Shown: piece after piece, positions 1 through 9,102 of the stretch | Position numbering within the stretch: position 1 is the stretch's first letter | How the letters are laid out: the number at the start of each line of letters is the position of its first letter | Assembly (NCBI RefSeq): GCF_034720595.1 | Contig: NZ_JAYESJ010000001.1 | Span: forward strand, 2,940,001-3,004,000 | DNA from: Rhizobium sp. CC-YZS058 | GTDB taxonomy: Bacteria; Pseudomonadota; Alphaproteobacteria; Rhizobiales; Rhizobiaceae | Direction of reading: 5' to 3' | DNA: 64,000 nucleotides | Made by a program: the position numbers and the translations under genes | Notes under the pieces: generated by a model | The model's database searches: none | The model's input: only the letters and a program-made list of their open reading frames with translations | What the model was told of the DNA's origin: nothing

Positions 1-107
1 ATCTTGAAATCGCGCATGAGGCCACGAACTGTCGGCAACCGATCTCCCGGCTGCGCCGTCTCGGCCAGCGACTTCAGATAGTCTTGCAGCTTCCCAATCT
101 TCTCCAT
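1..107 (-). CDS. GntR-family transcriptional regulator, N-terminal fragment (runs off window)
   Basis: The minus strand reads from an ATG at 107 into the window edge, giving 35 residues that begin MEKIGKLQDYLKSLAE and include GDRLPTVRGLMRDF. Spacing and wording match the start of a GntR winged helix, in which a phrase like G-(D/E)-(R/Q)-LPT/SxRxLA is followed by the recognition helix. The gene is divergent from the TctC/lyase pair at 267 and 1326, with two ATACA/TGTAT palindromes between them, so it probably controls that pair and itself. The effector domain lies outside the window and the subfamily cannot be judged. Confidence 0.7.
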   Translation of the reverse strand, partial: MEKIGKLQDYLKSLAETAQPGDRLPTVRGLMRDFK

Positions 108-124
108 GCCGGCCCCCTATCACA

Positions 125-137
125 ATACAAATTGTAT
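125..137. promoter_or_regulatory. Candidate GntR operator 1
   Basis: A perfect inverted repeat ATACAA-A-TTGTAT lies 18 nt upstream of the GntR fragment. It shares the ATACA/TGTAT arms with the site at 233-247. Operator function is inferred from position and symmetry. Confidence 0.55.
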
Positions 138-232
138 CATCAAGAATGTATTTTGGCGTTGAAGAGAAAAACACATTGCTCCAATCGCTAGTCAGTCATA
201 ATCGATAAGCGAAGCCAACACGAGGCTGTACA

Positions 233-247
233 GATACAATATGTATC
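233..247. promoter_or_regulatory. Candidate GntR operator 2
   Basis: A perfect inverted repeat GATACA-ATA-TGTATC ends 19 nt before the ATG at 267 and just before the ribosome binding site GAGGAGGA (253-260). Its position suggests repression of the downstream binding-protein gene by the divergent GntR protein. Confidence 0.55.
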
Positions 248-266
248 AGATTGAGGAGGATTTTAC

Positions 267-1250
267 ATGTTTTACAGGATTGGAAATGCACTGGCGGGCC
301 TGGCTCTTGCGCTTGCGGTCACAGCTCCGGTTGCCGCGCCGGTCGCTCTGGCTCAGTCGGATGCTCCGCTGACATTGCTAGTCGGCTATTCCGCCGGCGG
401 CAGCGCGGACCTGGCCGCGCGTATCATTGCCCCCGAGATCTCCAGCCGTATCGGCCGCACGGTCATCGTCGAAAACGCGACCGGCGCCAGCGGCATGATC
501 GCGCTCGGGAAGCTGGTCAACGGAGCAGCCGATGGCAATACGATCTACTACGGCGGCTTCGACACGGTCGCCGTGCCAATGACTAACGCCAAGGTCAAGG
601 TCAACTGGGAAACGGATACGATCGCAATTGGCCGAACAACCACGACTTCTATGGCGATGGTCGTGCCGGCCGAGTCCGAGCGAAGGGACATGGCAGCGCT
701 TATCGCCGCCGCCAAAGCAGCGCCGGAAAGCGTCAGCTACGGTTCTCCCGGAATAGGCTCCGCACAGCATTTGCTGGGCGAGATCATTGCCCAGCGTGCA
801 GGGGTCAAAATGCTGCATGCGCCTTATCGCGGCGGCGCGCAGGTGACCAATGACCTCCTGGCTGGCGTTCTGGATTCCGCGGTTCTTACACTATCCACGG
901 CCCTGCCGCTTGCCAAGGAAGGCAAGATCCGGGTGCTGGCCGTTTCGGGACCCGAGCGTGCCGCGCAGCTTCCGGATGTGCCGACGCTGTCCGAATTACC
1001 GGGGCTGAACGGCCTGTCACTGCCGCTGTGGCAGGGCGTGTTTGCCAAGGCAAGTTCAAAGCCGGACTTTGTGGCTGCGCTGGATAAGGCGATTGCGGAA
1101 GCCCTAGCCACGCCGGCCGTGCAGAAGCGCTATGCCGATGTGGGCTTCACTGCAGCGCCGCTCGCTTCTGCTGCTTTCAAGACTTTCGTCGGGCAACAGG
1201 CAGCTACCTACAAGGGTGTCATCGACCGCGCAAAGATCGTTTCGGAATAA
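267..1250 (+). CDS. TctC/Bug-family periplasmic solute-binding protein
   Basis: This 327-residue protein has an N-terminal signal peptide (hydrophobic core about 8-28, cleavage near ALAQS) followed by the hallmark LTLLVGYSAGGSADLAARIIAPEIS segment of Bug proteins and the GSPGIGSAQHLLGE motif. Bug proteins are periplasmic receptors for carboxylates and related small molecules, normally serving TctAB permeases. No tctA or tctB is adjacent; the next gene is a lyase. It is therefore an orphan receptor that may use a remote permease, possibly the TctBA pair at 59500-61488. An excellent Shine-Dalgarno sequence precedes the ATG. Confidence 0.9.
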   Translation: MFYRIGNALAGLALALAVTAPVAAPVALAQSDAPLTLLVGYSAGGSADLAARIIAPEISSRIGRTVIVENATGASGMIALGKLVNGAADGNTIYYGGFDTVAVPMTNAKVKVNWETDTIAIGRTTTTSMAMVVPAESERRDMAALIAAAKAAPESVSYGSPGIGSAQHLLGEIIAQRAGVKMLHAPYRGGAQVTNDLLAGVLDSAVLTLSTALPLAKEGKIRVLAVSGPERAAQLPDVPTLSELPGLNGLSLPLWQGVFAKASSKPDFVAALDKAIAEALATPAVQKRYADVGFTAAPLASAAFKTFVGQQAATYKGVIDRAKIVSE

Positions 1251-1262
1251 ATCATTGGTACT

Positions 1263-1297
1263 GTGGCGCCCCGATATTGGTGGCGCCGCGGCTTTTT
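1263..1297 (+). terminator. Hairpin between TctC and lyase genes
   Basis: Inverted GGCGCC repeats (1265-1270 and 1282-1287) are separated by 11 nt and followed by GCGGC and a run of five T. The hairpin sits 15 nt after the TctC stop and before the lyase, so it may partly terminate transcription and give more receptor than enzyme. Confidence 0.45.
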
Positions 1298-1325
1298 GCG
1301 TTCACAGATTGACTGAGGTAACCGC

Positions 1326-2669
1326 ATGACCATCGGCATGTTCACGTCCTTCATCACCCGGCACTGGTTTAGCCCGACCGCGATCCGCATCTGGTCGGAC
1401 GATGCGACCCTGCAGGCATGGCTGGATGTGGAAGCGGCGCTGGCACGCGCCCAGGCAGAGCTCAAGATGATCCCGCAGGACGCCGCGGACCGGATCGCGA
1501 GATGCTGCCGCGCTGAAGGTTTCGATCACGAACGTCTCAGTCGCGAGATCGCCTTCGCGCAACACCCCTTCGTGCCCGTGCTAAAACAACTGGAAGAACG
1601 CTGCGGCGAGCCAACGGCCGGATACGTGCACTGGGGTGCCACGACCCAGAACATCTTCGACACAGCAATTGCTCTTCAGTTGAAGCAGACCCACGCGCAT
1701 CTGACCGACGTTCTGCAGCGGTGCGAGGATCATGTCGGCCGGCTTGCGCAGCAGCACAAGGCAACGCTGCAGGCCGGTCGCACCCATGGTCAGCACGCCC
1801 TGCCGATGACATTCGGTTTCAAAGCGGCCGCTTGGCATGCGGAACTGCGGCGTGGCCGGGAGCGCCTTGCGGCCAGGACTGATGGGGCTTTCTTGGCTTA
1901 TTTCGGCGGCGCCATCGGCACCTTTGCGGCCATGGGCGGCAAGGGTCGGGCCGTGGAGGAAGCCGCCGCCCGGCTGCTCGGCCTTGCGCCCGCAAAGCTA
2001 CCTGTGCGCTCGTCCTTTGATCGGGTGGCAGACTATCTAGGCGGCTTTTCCGTCCTGGCCGGCACGCTTCAAAAGATCGCCGGCGACATTGTCTTCATGC
2101 AGAGGACGGAGATAGGCGAGGTGGAAGAAGCCTTCCACATGGGTAAGGTCGGCAGTTCAACGATGGCCCAGAAGCGCAACCCTTCCACAGCCCTTGTTCT
2201 GATTAGCCTTTGCCGCCTTCTCGAAGCGCGAATGCCGCTAATTCTGTCAAGCATGGTGCGCATGGACGAAGGCGATTCGTCCGCCACGAACGTGTCTGAC
2301 ATTGTCGTCAGCGAGATGGCGATCCTTGCTGTATCTATCGCCGAAGCCGCAGAACGCGTGCTCGGCGGTCTCCAGGTGAATGAGGCGGCGATGGCTCGAA
2401 ATCTCGAACTTACGCAAGGGCTGATCATGTCTGAAGCAGCCATGATGCAGCTATCTCCCATGATCGGACGCCACAAGGCCCATCATCTTCTCTACGAGGC
2501 CGCCCAGGAAACAGCGACGCAGGGGACGCCATTCCTTAAAACGATGCGGCATTCCCTGCACCGCGTCGAGCTAGGCGACGTGCACCTGGATCTCTCTCCA
2601 TCGGCCTATCTGGGCGAGATCGGCGAGATTATCAGAGATGGCTCGAGTGATGAGGAGCTTCAGTCATAA
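1326..2669 (+). CDS. Fumarase/aspartase-superfamily lyase (PcaB / adenylosuccinate lyase-like)
   Basis: This 447-residue protein has the superfamily signature GSSTMAQKRNP at about 276-286 (usually GSSxMPxKRNP), the HWGATTQNIFD segment near 102-112 and RTHGQHALPMTFG near 152-164, an order typical of the 3-carboxy-cis,cis-muconate cycloisomerase/adenylosuccinate lyase branch. Enzymes of this family eliminate or add across a C-C bond next to a carboxylate. No protocatechuate or purine gene is nearby, so a role on the compound bound by the upstream TctC is more likely than a housekeeping one. The start at 1326 has GAGGTAA upstream. Confidence 0.85.
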   Translation: MTIGMFTSFITRHWFSPTAIRIWSDDATLQAWLDVEAALARAQAELKMIPQDAADRIARCCRAEGFDHERLSREIAFAQHPFVPVLKQLEERCGEPTAGYVHWGATTQNIFDTAIALQLKQTHAHLTDVLQRCEDHVGRLAQQHKATLQAGRTHGQHALPMTFGFKAAAWHAELRRGRERLAARTDGAFLAYFGGAIGTFAAMGGKGRAVEEAAARLLGLAPAKLPVRSSFDRVADYLGGFSVLAGTLQKIAGDIVFMQRTEIGEVEEAFHMGKVGSSTMAQKRNPSTALVLISLCRLLEARMPLILSSMVRMDEGDSSATNVSDIVVSEMAILAVSIAEAAERVLGGLQVNEAAMARNLELTQGLIMSEAAMMQLSPMIGRHKAHHLLYEAAQETATQGTPFLKTMRHSLHRVELGDVHLDLSPSAYLGEIGEIIRDGSSDEELQS

Positions 2670-2684
2670 GGGATGGAATTGCGA

Positions 2685-2716
2685 GCCGAGCCTGTCGTGA
2701 CCACAACAGGCTCGGC
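2685..2716 (+). terminator. Intrinsic terminator-like hairpin after the lyase
   Basis: A perfect 11-bp stem, GCCGAGCCTGT pairing with ACAGGCTCGGC around a 10-nt loop, begins 16 nt after the lyase stop. No strong T run follows, so it may stabilise the mRNA or act as a weak terminator. Confidence 0.55.
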
Positions 2717-3139
2717 GGCCTCATTCTCGCCCTTCCGCAATTCAAGATTGCAATTGCTGCGCTCGAAAATATCTGCGTCTGAACGTGTGCAGTGACGACA
2801 AAAAGCTGCCGTACGTATCATCGCGACGGCACTGCAAAGTCGGGGTCTAGAAGCGGAAATTATTGCCGCTCTGGCGGGTCCAGGCCGCCCACTTGAACGC
2901 CTTGCGGACCCATCAAACCGGACCGGTGCAGCACTTTCGCTGAGGGAGCGTGGCTAGCCAGCAACCGATCTTGCCCGCGAGAGATGAAACGGCCGCTCAT
3001 CGTGATCGGTGTTCTGCCTCGTGATCCAGCACCATCCGCATGGAACGTTCGCGGACTTCGGGTCAAGACTTGTTCGCTGTCGCGCTCATGTCAGCCTCCC
3101 TTTTTAAGAAGTTTGAGGCTCGGGCAAACCCGGAGCAGT
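2717..3139. other. Intergenic region with one copy of a dispersed palindrome
   Basis: About 420 nt between the lyase and the convergent RpiR gene. No credible gene is visible: the open frames are short and have no family resemblance. It contains the AGCGGAAATTATTGCCGCT element at about 2852-2870. Confidence 0.6.
2850..2876. repeat. Dispersed short palindromic element, copy 1
   Basis: AGCGGAAATTATTGCCGCT followed by a TGGCG-like tail. It is almost identical to the element at 20485-20510 and related to the GCGGAAA/TTTCCGC hairpins at 22986 and 62794. All four copies are intergenic. Confidence 0.6.
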
Positions 3140-3991
3140 TCACGACTCCAAGTCGCCAAGCTCTTCCTCGATTGCAGCAATGATTTCCGCCCGCTGCTGC
3201 GCCGAGCGCCCCGCATGAGCTGCATAAGTTAGAGCGAGGAGCCGCACCGTGCTGAGCACTGTGGTATGCGAGGGGCCGAGCGCGAAGCTCGCAACATGGC
3301 AGGGCAAAACCACATGGGAATAGCGCTGCGCCTCCAGCATCGATGTCCGGTCGGTGATGGTGATGACACTGAGCCGACTGGTTGCCGCATGACCGAGAAT
3401 GGGTTTAAGAATCGGCTGGTGCGGCGGAAGTGTTACGACAAGCAGAACATCCTTAGGCCCCGTCATTGCAAGATCCTCCGCCCACGAGCCATGATTGATG
3501 CCGAGGATCATCACACTATGCCTCAGTCGCGATAGGATCAGCCGCGCATAGCGCGCCACCCCCTCCTCTGTCCCGAGCCCCAGAACCCAGACTTTCGGCG
3601 CAGCGCCGATCAATTCGGCTGCATGCCTGACGGTATCGGAGCGCATCTCCTCAAAGGTCTTCGTCAGGTTCTTCAGTTCCAGCTCAAGATGGGCGCCAAT
3701 CGTGCGCCCGAGCGCCACCTCCTCCGACTGCGTTACTGAATAGCCGTAGGGTTCGGTGCGATTGCGTTCTTCACGCGCTTGTAGCTTCACCTCGTTGAAG
3801 TCCGCATAGCCGAGATGCTGGAAAAAGCGCGCCGCCGTCGCTTTGGAAACGCCCGCCATTTCCGCGATCTCGGTCGCGGAATGGATGAGGATATCGTCTT
3901 GGCGGTCGAGAATGAGCTGCGCAAGCTTCTGCTCGCCGGCTGTCAGCCGTGCGTAGCGTTCCTGGATCCGCAAGACGAGACGCGATGCCAT
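3140..3991 (-). CDS. RpiR/MurR-family transcriptional regulator
   Basis: 283 residues. The N-terminal part has an RpiR-type helix-turn-helix (residues 1-80, with SATEIAEMAGVSKATAARFFQHLGYADFNEVKLQAREE), and the C-terminal part is a SIS domain (about 115-250, with VWVLGLGTEEGVARYARLIL). SIS domains in this family usually bind phosphosugars or related ligands. The gene is divergent from the ABC operon at 4092; the 100-nt gap holds one TGAAAC/GTTTCA palindrome and two further TGAAAC repeats. It is the likely repressor or activator of that operon. Several family members control non-sugar pathways, so the ligand is open. Confidence 0.9.
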   Translation of the reverse strand: MASRLVLRIQERYARLTAGEQKLAQLILDRQDDILIHSATEIAEMAGVSKATAARFFQHLGYADFNEVKLQAREERNRTEPYGYSVTQSEEVALGRTIGAHLELELKNLTKTFEEMRSDTVRHAAELIGAAPKVWVLGLGTEEGVARYARLILSRLRHSVMILGINHGSWAEDLAMTGPKDVLLVVTLPPHQPILKPILGHAATSRLSVITITDRTSMLEAQRYSHVVLPCHVASFALGPSHTTVLSTVRLLALTYAAHAGRSAQQRAEIIAAIEEELGDLES

Positions 3992-4045
3992 GAGTTCCCC
4001 ATTGTGACGCTCTGAATAAAAAGATTAGCACCCCTCTTGCAATGA

Positions 4046-4081
4046 TGAAACCATTGTTTCAGGATTATGAAACTATGAAAC
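4046..4081. promoter_or_regulatory. Candidate RpiR operator cluster
   Basis: A perfect palindrome TGAAAC-CATT-GTTTCA (4046-4061) is followed by two direct TGAAAC copies (4068-4073 and 4076-4081), ending 10 nt before the ATG at 4092. Repeated half-sites in a divergent regulator/operon gap are typical of an operator. Confidence 0.6.
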
Positions 4082-4091
4082 TGAGGCGAAG

Positions 4092-4829
4092 ATGGTTCAA
4101 CCCCGCGTCATCCGGCAAAAAATCTGGGACAGCCTCAAGGCCGTTGCCCGTCCGGATACACGCTTCCACCTGAGCTTCTCCGAGTTTATTCCCGACTTTA
4201 TCGGTGCCGATGTCGCAACCGACAGGCTCACCCGCCTGAAGGCCTTTCGCGACTGCCGCCTCGCCTTTGTGACACCGGACAATTCCATGACCGAACTTCG
4301 TCGGCGCTTGATCGTCGAGGGCAAGGGTTTCGTCATGTCGACTTACAACATGCAACGCGGGTTTCTCTACATGGCACCCGGCATCGTGCCACCGGAAGCC
4401 GCGTCCTTCGCCGCTTGGCTTGACGGCATGGAGTATTTCGCAAGGCCGGTCGATCTCGCCGATCTCTCAGAGATTGGCCGTTTTGATCTGCTGGCGACTG
4501 GCGCTTCCGCTGTAACCAGAGACGGTATCCGTTTCGGAAAAGGGCACACGTTCTTTGATCTCGAGTGGGCCATGTTTACCGATATCGGCCTTGTTCACGA
4601 GCAGACGCCGGTCGCCGCGATCGTCCACGATGTCCAGGTCGTTGAAGAACAGCTAAACCAGAGCGAGACCGATATTCAGGTCGATTACATCGCGACGCCG
4701 AGCCGGCTCGCCACGATCGAGCGTCAGAAGCGGCGTCCCCGTGGTGTCCGATGGGAGCGCTTAACGCGTGAAGAGATCGCCAGCCTGCCACCGCTGAACG
4801 AACTCGCCCGAATGCGCGGCGTCGCCTGA
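4092..4829 (+). CDS. 5-formyltetrahydrofolate cyclo-ligase-like protein (copy 1)
   Basis: 245 residues, similar along its length to the product at 8202. The motif RFGKGHTFFDLEW near 140-152 corresponds to the GxGKGyyD phosphate-binding loop of the MTHFS/COG0212 fold, and AIVHDVQVVEE near 177-187 matches the next conserved strand. True MTHFS enzymes use ATP to cyclise 5-formyl-THF. This longer relative sits inside a transporter operon, so it may handle the imported compound or a folate-linked one-carbon unit from it. First gene of the operon; weak Shine-Dalgarno GAGGCGA. Confidence 0.75.
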   Translation: MVQPRVIRQKIWDSLKAVARPDTRFHLSFSEFIPDFIGADVATDRLTRLKAFRDCRLAFVTPDNSMTELRRRLIVEGKGFVMSTYNMQRGFLYMAPGIVPPEAASFAAWLDGMEYFARPVDLADLSEIGRFDLLATGASAVTRDGIRFGKGHTFFDLEWAMFTDIGLVHEQTPVAAIVHDVQVVEEQLNQSETDIQVDYIATPSRLATIERQKRRPRGVRWERLTREEIASLPPLNELARMRGVA

Positions 4830-4865
4830 CCTCCCAGCAATCAACAAAAAGAAGGAACAGCTTAT

Positions 4866-5837
4866 ATGCATCTAACCCTCGACCGCCGTCGCTTCCTAGG
4901 CTTGATGGGCGCGGCCTCTTCCATGCCGCTGCTCGGGCGCATTGCTCAAGCAGCCTCGCCCTTCGCCTTCCAGGCCTCCTGGATCAACGATGCCGAGTTC
5001 ACCGGTTACTTCGTGGCCGCCGACAAAGGCTATTACAAAGAGGAAGGCCTTGACCTTACCTATCTGTCCGGCGGTCCCGACGTCATTCCAGAGAGCACGA
5101 TCATCGCCGGCAAGGCCGATCTCACCCTCACAACACCCGACACGACTTTGAAAGCGATCGCGGAACAGGGCGCGCCGTTCAAGATCATCGGAGCACAGTA
5201 CCAGAAGAACCCGATCGGCATCGTCTCGCTGGCCAAGAACCCTATCCGCGAGCCCAAGGACTTGGTCGGCAAGACGCTGGCCGTCCCACCAGTCAACGTC
5301 ATCTCGGTCGAAGCAATGCTGAAGATTTCCGGTGTCGACCGCGGCCAGGTCAATATCGTCCCCTATGCCTACGACCCTACGCCGCTGATCAAAGGGGAGA
5401 TCGACGCTTCGCTCGACTTTACGACAAATGTGCCCTTCACCATCAAGCAGGCGGGCGAAGAGGCGACATCCTTCCTTCTCTACGATTTTGGCTTCACCAT
5501 TTTCAACGATACGGTCGTCGTAACCGAAGACGTTCTGAAGGCGAAACGCAAGGAAATCGTCGCTTTCCTGAAAGCAAGCCGAAAGGGCTGGGAGGAGAAC
5601 CTGGCTGATCCTACGTTCTATCCAAAGACCTTCGCCGAGAGTTGGTTCAAAGGCACCGGCCGTTCGATCGAGAACGAGGTGTTCTTTAACACGGCACAGA
5701 AACCGTTGATCGAAAGTTCGAACGGCATCTTCTCGATGACTGAAGAGGCGATCGCCGCCAACATTGAAGCGCTCGCGGCTGTCGGCATCAAGGCTAACCG
5801 TTCATCCTTCGACACGACGCTGCTCGAAGAGATCTAA
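4866..5837 (+). CDS. ABC transporter substrate-binding protein, NMT1/THI5-like (SsuA/TauA type)
   Basis: 323 residues with a twin-arginine-type leader ([13 protein letters not shown], cleavage near AQAAS). The mature part has the NMT1/THI5 pattern: [31 protein letters not shown], then [19 protein letters not shown] and the [11 protein letters not shown] strand. Receptors of this group bind pyrimidine thiamine precursors, sulfonates, nitrate and similar molecules. The stop overlaps the ATPase start (TAATG), so the two are translationally coupled. With the ATPase and fused permease it forms a complete importer. Confidence 0.9.
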   Translation: MHLTLDRRRFLGLMGAASSMPLLGRIAQAASPFAFQASWINDAEFTGYFVAADKGYYKEEGLDLTYLSGGPDVIPESTIIAGKADLTLTTPDTTLKAIAEQGAPFKIIGAQYQKNPIGIVSLAKNPIREPKDLVGKTLAVPPVNVISVEAMLKISGVDRGQVNIVPYAYDPTPLIKGEIDASLDFTTNVPFTIKQAGEEATSFLLYDFGFTIFNDTVVVTEDVLKAKRKEIVAFLKASRKGWEENLADPTFYPKTFAESWFKGTGRSIENEVFFNTAQKPLIESSNGIFSMTEEAIAANIEALAAVGIKANRSSFDTTLLEEI

Positions 5838-6607
5838 TGACCGAGCCAAGCGGCATCCTGATTAGCGACGTCTCGCGCAGCTTCCAATTGCGCGAGACGA
5901 TCGTCCATGCGCTCGATCATGTCTCTCTCAACGCACCCGCCGGCTCGTTGACCGCGCTGATTGGCCCTTCCGGCTGCGGTAAATCCACCCTTCTTCGACT
6001 GGCTCTTGGTCTCGACATCGTGACATCCGGCACCATCACGGTTGCCGGGCTTACACCGCAGCAGGCGGCGCGAGCCGGGCTGACGGGTGTTGCCTTTCAG
6101 GATGCGGCCTTGATGCCTTGGCGCAGCGTCGAGGACAATATCGCCCTCCCCCTTGATGTGCTGTCGCGCCGTCGCGCCGATCATGCGGAAAAAATTGCCG
6201 AGCTTATCGCCCTCGTTGGTCTCACGGGTTTTGAGAAGGCGCTGCCGGGAGAATTGTCAGGCGGGATGCGCCAACGCGTTGCGATTGCGCGCGCCTTGGT
6301 CACAGATCCCAAAGTCTTGTTCCTCGACGAGCCCTTCGGGGCTCTGGACCAGATTCTCCGGCGCCAGATGAATCTGGAGCTCCAGCGGATCTGGATGGAA
6401 AGCCGCGCGACCACGCTGCTCGTCACGCATGGAATCGACGAAGCGATCTTTCTAGCCGACCGTGTTGTCGTGATGCACAGTCGACCCGGCCGGATCGCAA
6501 GCATCATCCCGGTCCCCTTTGCGCGCCCACGGCGCGCAGAGATCTTCGCCACACCCGCCTTCCACGCACTCGAAGCCCAGGTAGCGGAGGCGCTCAATGG
6601 TTCCTGA
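5837..6607 (+). CDS. ABC transporter ATP-binding protein (NitT/TauT type)
   Basis: 256 residues. Walker A is GPSGCGKST (43-51), the Q loop is within [13 protein letters not shown], the signature is [15 protein letters not shown], Walker B is [12 protein letters not shown], and the switch His is in [10 protein letters not shown]. The MPWR and FGALD wording is typical of ATPases for nitrate, sulfonate and thiamine-precursor importers. It overlaps its partners on both sides (1 nt with the receptor, 11 nt with the permease). Confidence 0.95.
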   Translation: MTEPSGILISDVSRSFQLRETIVHALDHVSLNAPAGSLTALIGPSGCGKSTLLRLALGLDIVTSGTITVAGLTPQQAARAGLTGVAFQDAALMPWRSVEDNIALPLDVLSRRRADHAEKIAELIALVGLTGFEKALPGELSGGMRQRVAIARALVTDPKVLFLDEPFGALDQILRRQMNLELQRIWMESRATTLLVTHGIDEAIFLADRVVVMHSRPGRIASIIPVPFARPRRAEIFATPAFHALEAQVAEALNGS

Positions 6608-8183
6608 GTCGGTTGGCCGCCAAACCATTCACATGCTCAACGGTTTCCGGAATCTGGCGATCCTGCTTCTCGTTTGGGAGTTTATTGGGCACTTTCACCT
6701 CATTGCAGATGGCGCATTGCCGGCTCCGAGCGCCATCCTCCTCCGACTGATCACGGATCGCGCCGACTATCCGCCACATCTGATGGCGACGTCTGAAGGG
6801 GCGGCGCTCGGCTTCGTCTGCGGCAATGCCATCGCCATTCTCGCCGGCATCCTCTTCGCGGTCTCGCCGCTCTCCGCCCGCTTGGCTCGCGGCGTAAACG
6901 TCGCGCTTTTCGCCCTCCCGCCCATCGCAGTGTCACCGATCCTGGTTCTCACCTTTTCGGGCATGACGCCACGGATCGTTCTCGCTGCGTTGGGCTGCTA
7001 TTTCATCACCATGAGTGCCACCATCACCGGGATTGAACAAACCGATCGACGCATGGTGGATGTTGTCCGGGCCTATGGCGGCGGGCGGTGGGCAACGCTG
7101 CGGCTGGTGGAGTTGCGCTCAGCCTTTCCTGCGATCCTCGCTGGCCTGCGCGTGGCAGCACCTGCCGCCGTGCTCGGCTCTATCCTGGCGGAATTCGGCG
7201 GCGGAGGACGGGTTGGCCTTGGCGCCTATCTCATCGGCTCGCTCGGCCGTGCCGAACCCACCCGCCTCTGGGGCATCGGCCTTGCGGCAACTGCCCTGGC
7301 GCTTCTGGCCTACGCCCTGTTTTCCTGGACGGAGCGTCGGCTGACGCATTCGACACGTGCCGTCACCATCGCCGCCACACCCCCGAGCCCGCCGACTTCC
7401 CAGCGCCTTCGTCCGTTCTCAGTTGCAGTGACGGTTTCCGCGATCGTCCTGCCTTTCCTCGTCTGGTGGTTGGCGCTGAAAGCGTTGGGCACGCCCGATA
7501 TGATCGCCAAGACACCCGCCGGCGTCTTCGACTATCTCTTCCTCGGACCTGCCTCTGCTTCTGCTCAAGCGAAGCTCGCTGCCGCGCTTTTCGAAACTCT
7601 GCCAATGACGCTAATCGGCATGATCGCTGGCCTTGCCGCCGCCTTCGCCCTCGCGCTCGCCTCGGTCGTGCGCCCCAGCATCGTTCGCTCGTTCATGCCG
7701 GTGGCTTTGGTCACGCAGACCATGCCACTGGTCGCGCTGACGCCGCTCTTGGTTCTCATGCTTGGCCGCGGCCCGGCCGTCATTGTCTGGATCACCGTGT
7801 CCGTGACCTTCTTCCCGGCCTTCGTGACCCTCGCCCAAGGGCTTGGCATGGTTTCGCGTGGCGCGCTCGACGTCGTCCGCGCTTATGGCGCCGGGCCCAT
7901 CACGCAGCTCCGCCTCGTCTCGATTCCCGCCTCGCTGCCTTATGTCTTTGCCGCGATCCGCCTCGCTGTGCCGCGCGCATTGCTGGGGGTCATGATCGCC
8001 GAATGGCTGGCAACGGGGACAGGGCTCGGCAATCTGCTCAACCAGTCGCGCGGCTATCTCGATTACGGAATGATCTGGTCGGTGGCGCTTGTCTCCGTCC
8101 TAGTCTCCGTCTTCTTCTATCAGCTCATCGTCATCATCGAACAACAGGTCCTTCCGCGCCGCGGGATGCGTCCGGCCAATTAA
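6597..8183 (+). CDS. ABC transporter permease, two permease domains fused in one chain
   Basis: 528 residues, about twice the usual 250-270 of SsuC/TauC permeases. Two complete BPD_transp_1 domains are visible, each with its own EAA-like coupling loop: [20 protein letters not shown] near 150-170 and [20 protein letters not shown] near 425-445. They are joined by a loop near 255-275. The fusion would supply both halves of the membrane channel from one polypeptide, as in HisM/HisQ-type heterodimers. The ATG lies inside the end of the ATPase gene. Confidence 0.93.
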   Translation: MVPESVGRQTIHMLNGFRNLAILLLVWEFIGHFHLIADGALPAPSAILLRLITDRADYPPHLMATSEGAALGFVCGNAIAILAGILFAVSPLSARLARGVNVALFALPPIAVSPILVLTFSGMTPRIVLAALGCYFITMSATITGIEQTDRRMVDVVRAYGGGRWATLRLVELRSAFPAILAGLRVAAPAAVLGSILAEFGGGGRVGLGAYLIGSLGRAEPTRLWGIGLAATALALLAYALFSWTERRLTHSTRAVTIAATPPSPPTSQRLRPFSVAVTVSAIVLPFLVWWLALKALGTPDMIAKTPAGVFDYLFLGPASASAQAKLAAALFETLPMTLIGMIAGLAAAFALALASVVRPSIVRSFMPVALVTQTMPLVALTPLLVLMLGRGPAVIVWITVSVTFFPAFVTLAQGLGMVSRGALDVVRAYGAGPITQLRLVSIPASLPYVFAAIRLAVPRALLGVMIAEWLATGTGLGNLLNQSRGYLDYGMIWSVALVSVLVSVFFYQLIVIIEQQVLPRRGMRPAN

Positions 8184-8201
8184 ATGCTTGAAGGAGTTTG
8201 C

Positions 8202-8957
8202 ATGACTACCCTCGCCGAAATAGCGGACCACAAGACCTCCGTCCGCGAGCGCGTCTGGGCCGAATTGCGCAAGGTCGCAGTCGCAGACAGCCGCTTTCAT
8301 TTCGACTTCGGCGAGTTCATCGCTGATTTCGATGGTGGTGAAGAGGCTGTCGCAAGACTGACCGCTCACGAGGCTTATTTTAATGCCGAGATTATTTTCA
8401 TCACGCCCGACAATTGCCTCGACCGGCTTCGGCTGAAAGCGTTGCAGGACGGCAAGACGATCCTGATGACGACATACTCGATCAAGCGTGGGTTTTGGCT
8501 TCTCGATCCGACCAGGATCAAACCGGACCTTCATCTCTACGCCTCGACTCTCGACGGCATGGAACGGATCGGACGCCAGATGACGCTGGCGGAAATCCGG
8601 GACGAACTTCCGGTGATCGACTACATGGTCACGGGAACCGGCGCCATTAATATGGACGGCGTGCGTTTCGGCAAAGGCCATGGCTTCTTCGATGCGGAAT
8701 GGGGCATGCTGTACCAAATCGGCCGCATATCAGTCGACACGCCCTGCGCCGCCGTGGTTCACGACTGCCAGGTTCTTTCCGAGCAACTGAGGCCGGACGT
8801 CTATGACACTGTTGTCGACCTAATCTTCACGCCGACACGCACCATCCAAATCAACTCTCCGCACAAGCCCACATGCGGCATTCTCTGGGACCGCCTCGAC
8901 CAACACATGTTCGAGACCATACCGCCATTGCAGGAGCTAAAGGCGATGGGTTTGTGA
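8202..8957 (+). CDS. 5-formyltetrahydrofolate cyclo-ligase-like protein (copy 2)
   Basis: 251 residues from the ATG at 8202, chosen because AAGGAG lies 5 nt upstream; an upstream ATG at 8184 has no such site. It shares with the 4092 product the features FHFDFGEFIADF, FITPDNCLDRLR, RFGKGHGFFDAEW and VVHDCQVLSEQL. The two genes bracket one transporter, so they probably form a hetero-oligomer or act in sequence, rather than being stray folate genes. The protein keeps the glycine/lysine loop of the MTHFS fold. No substrate can be inferred. Confidence 0.75.
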   Translation: MTTLAEIADHKTSVRERVWAELRKVAVADSRFHFDFGEFIADFDGGEEAVARLTAHEAYFNAEIIFITPDNCLDRLRLKALQDGKTILMTTYSIKRGFWLLDPTRIKPDLHLYASTLDGMERIGRQMTLAEIRDELPVIDYMVTGTGAINMDGVRFGKGHGFFDAEWGMLYQIGRISVDTPCAAVVHDCQVLSEQLRPDVYDTVVDLIFTPTRTIQINSPHKPTCGILWDRLDQHMFETIPPLQELKAMGL

Positions 8958-9102
8958 ACAACGCCTCGCGTCGTCAGCAGTCAAAGGAGCCAACAAGCGT
9001 CGTTGTAGCGCCTGGAAGGTTTTGTGGAAGTAAGAATCGCGACGATGCTGTGGAACGGAGCCCTTGAAGCCATTTTCGTCATAGGCGAGATGTAAGCCGC
9101 TG

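Noticed and set aside
7088..8191. Long overlapping open frame inside the fused permease
   Set aside because: It is the second frame of a clear membrane protein, rich in Arg and Pro, with no family resemblance.
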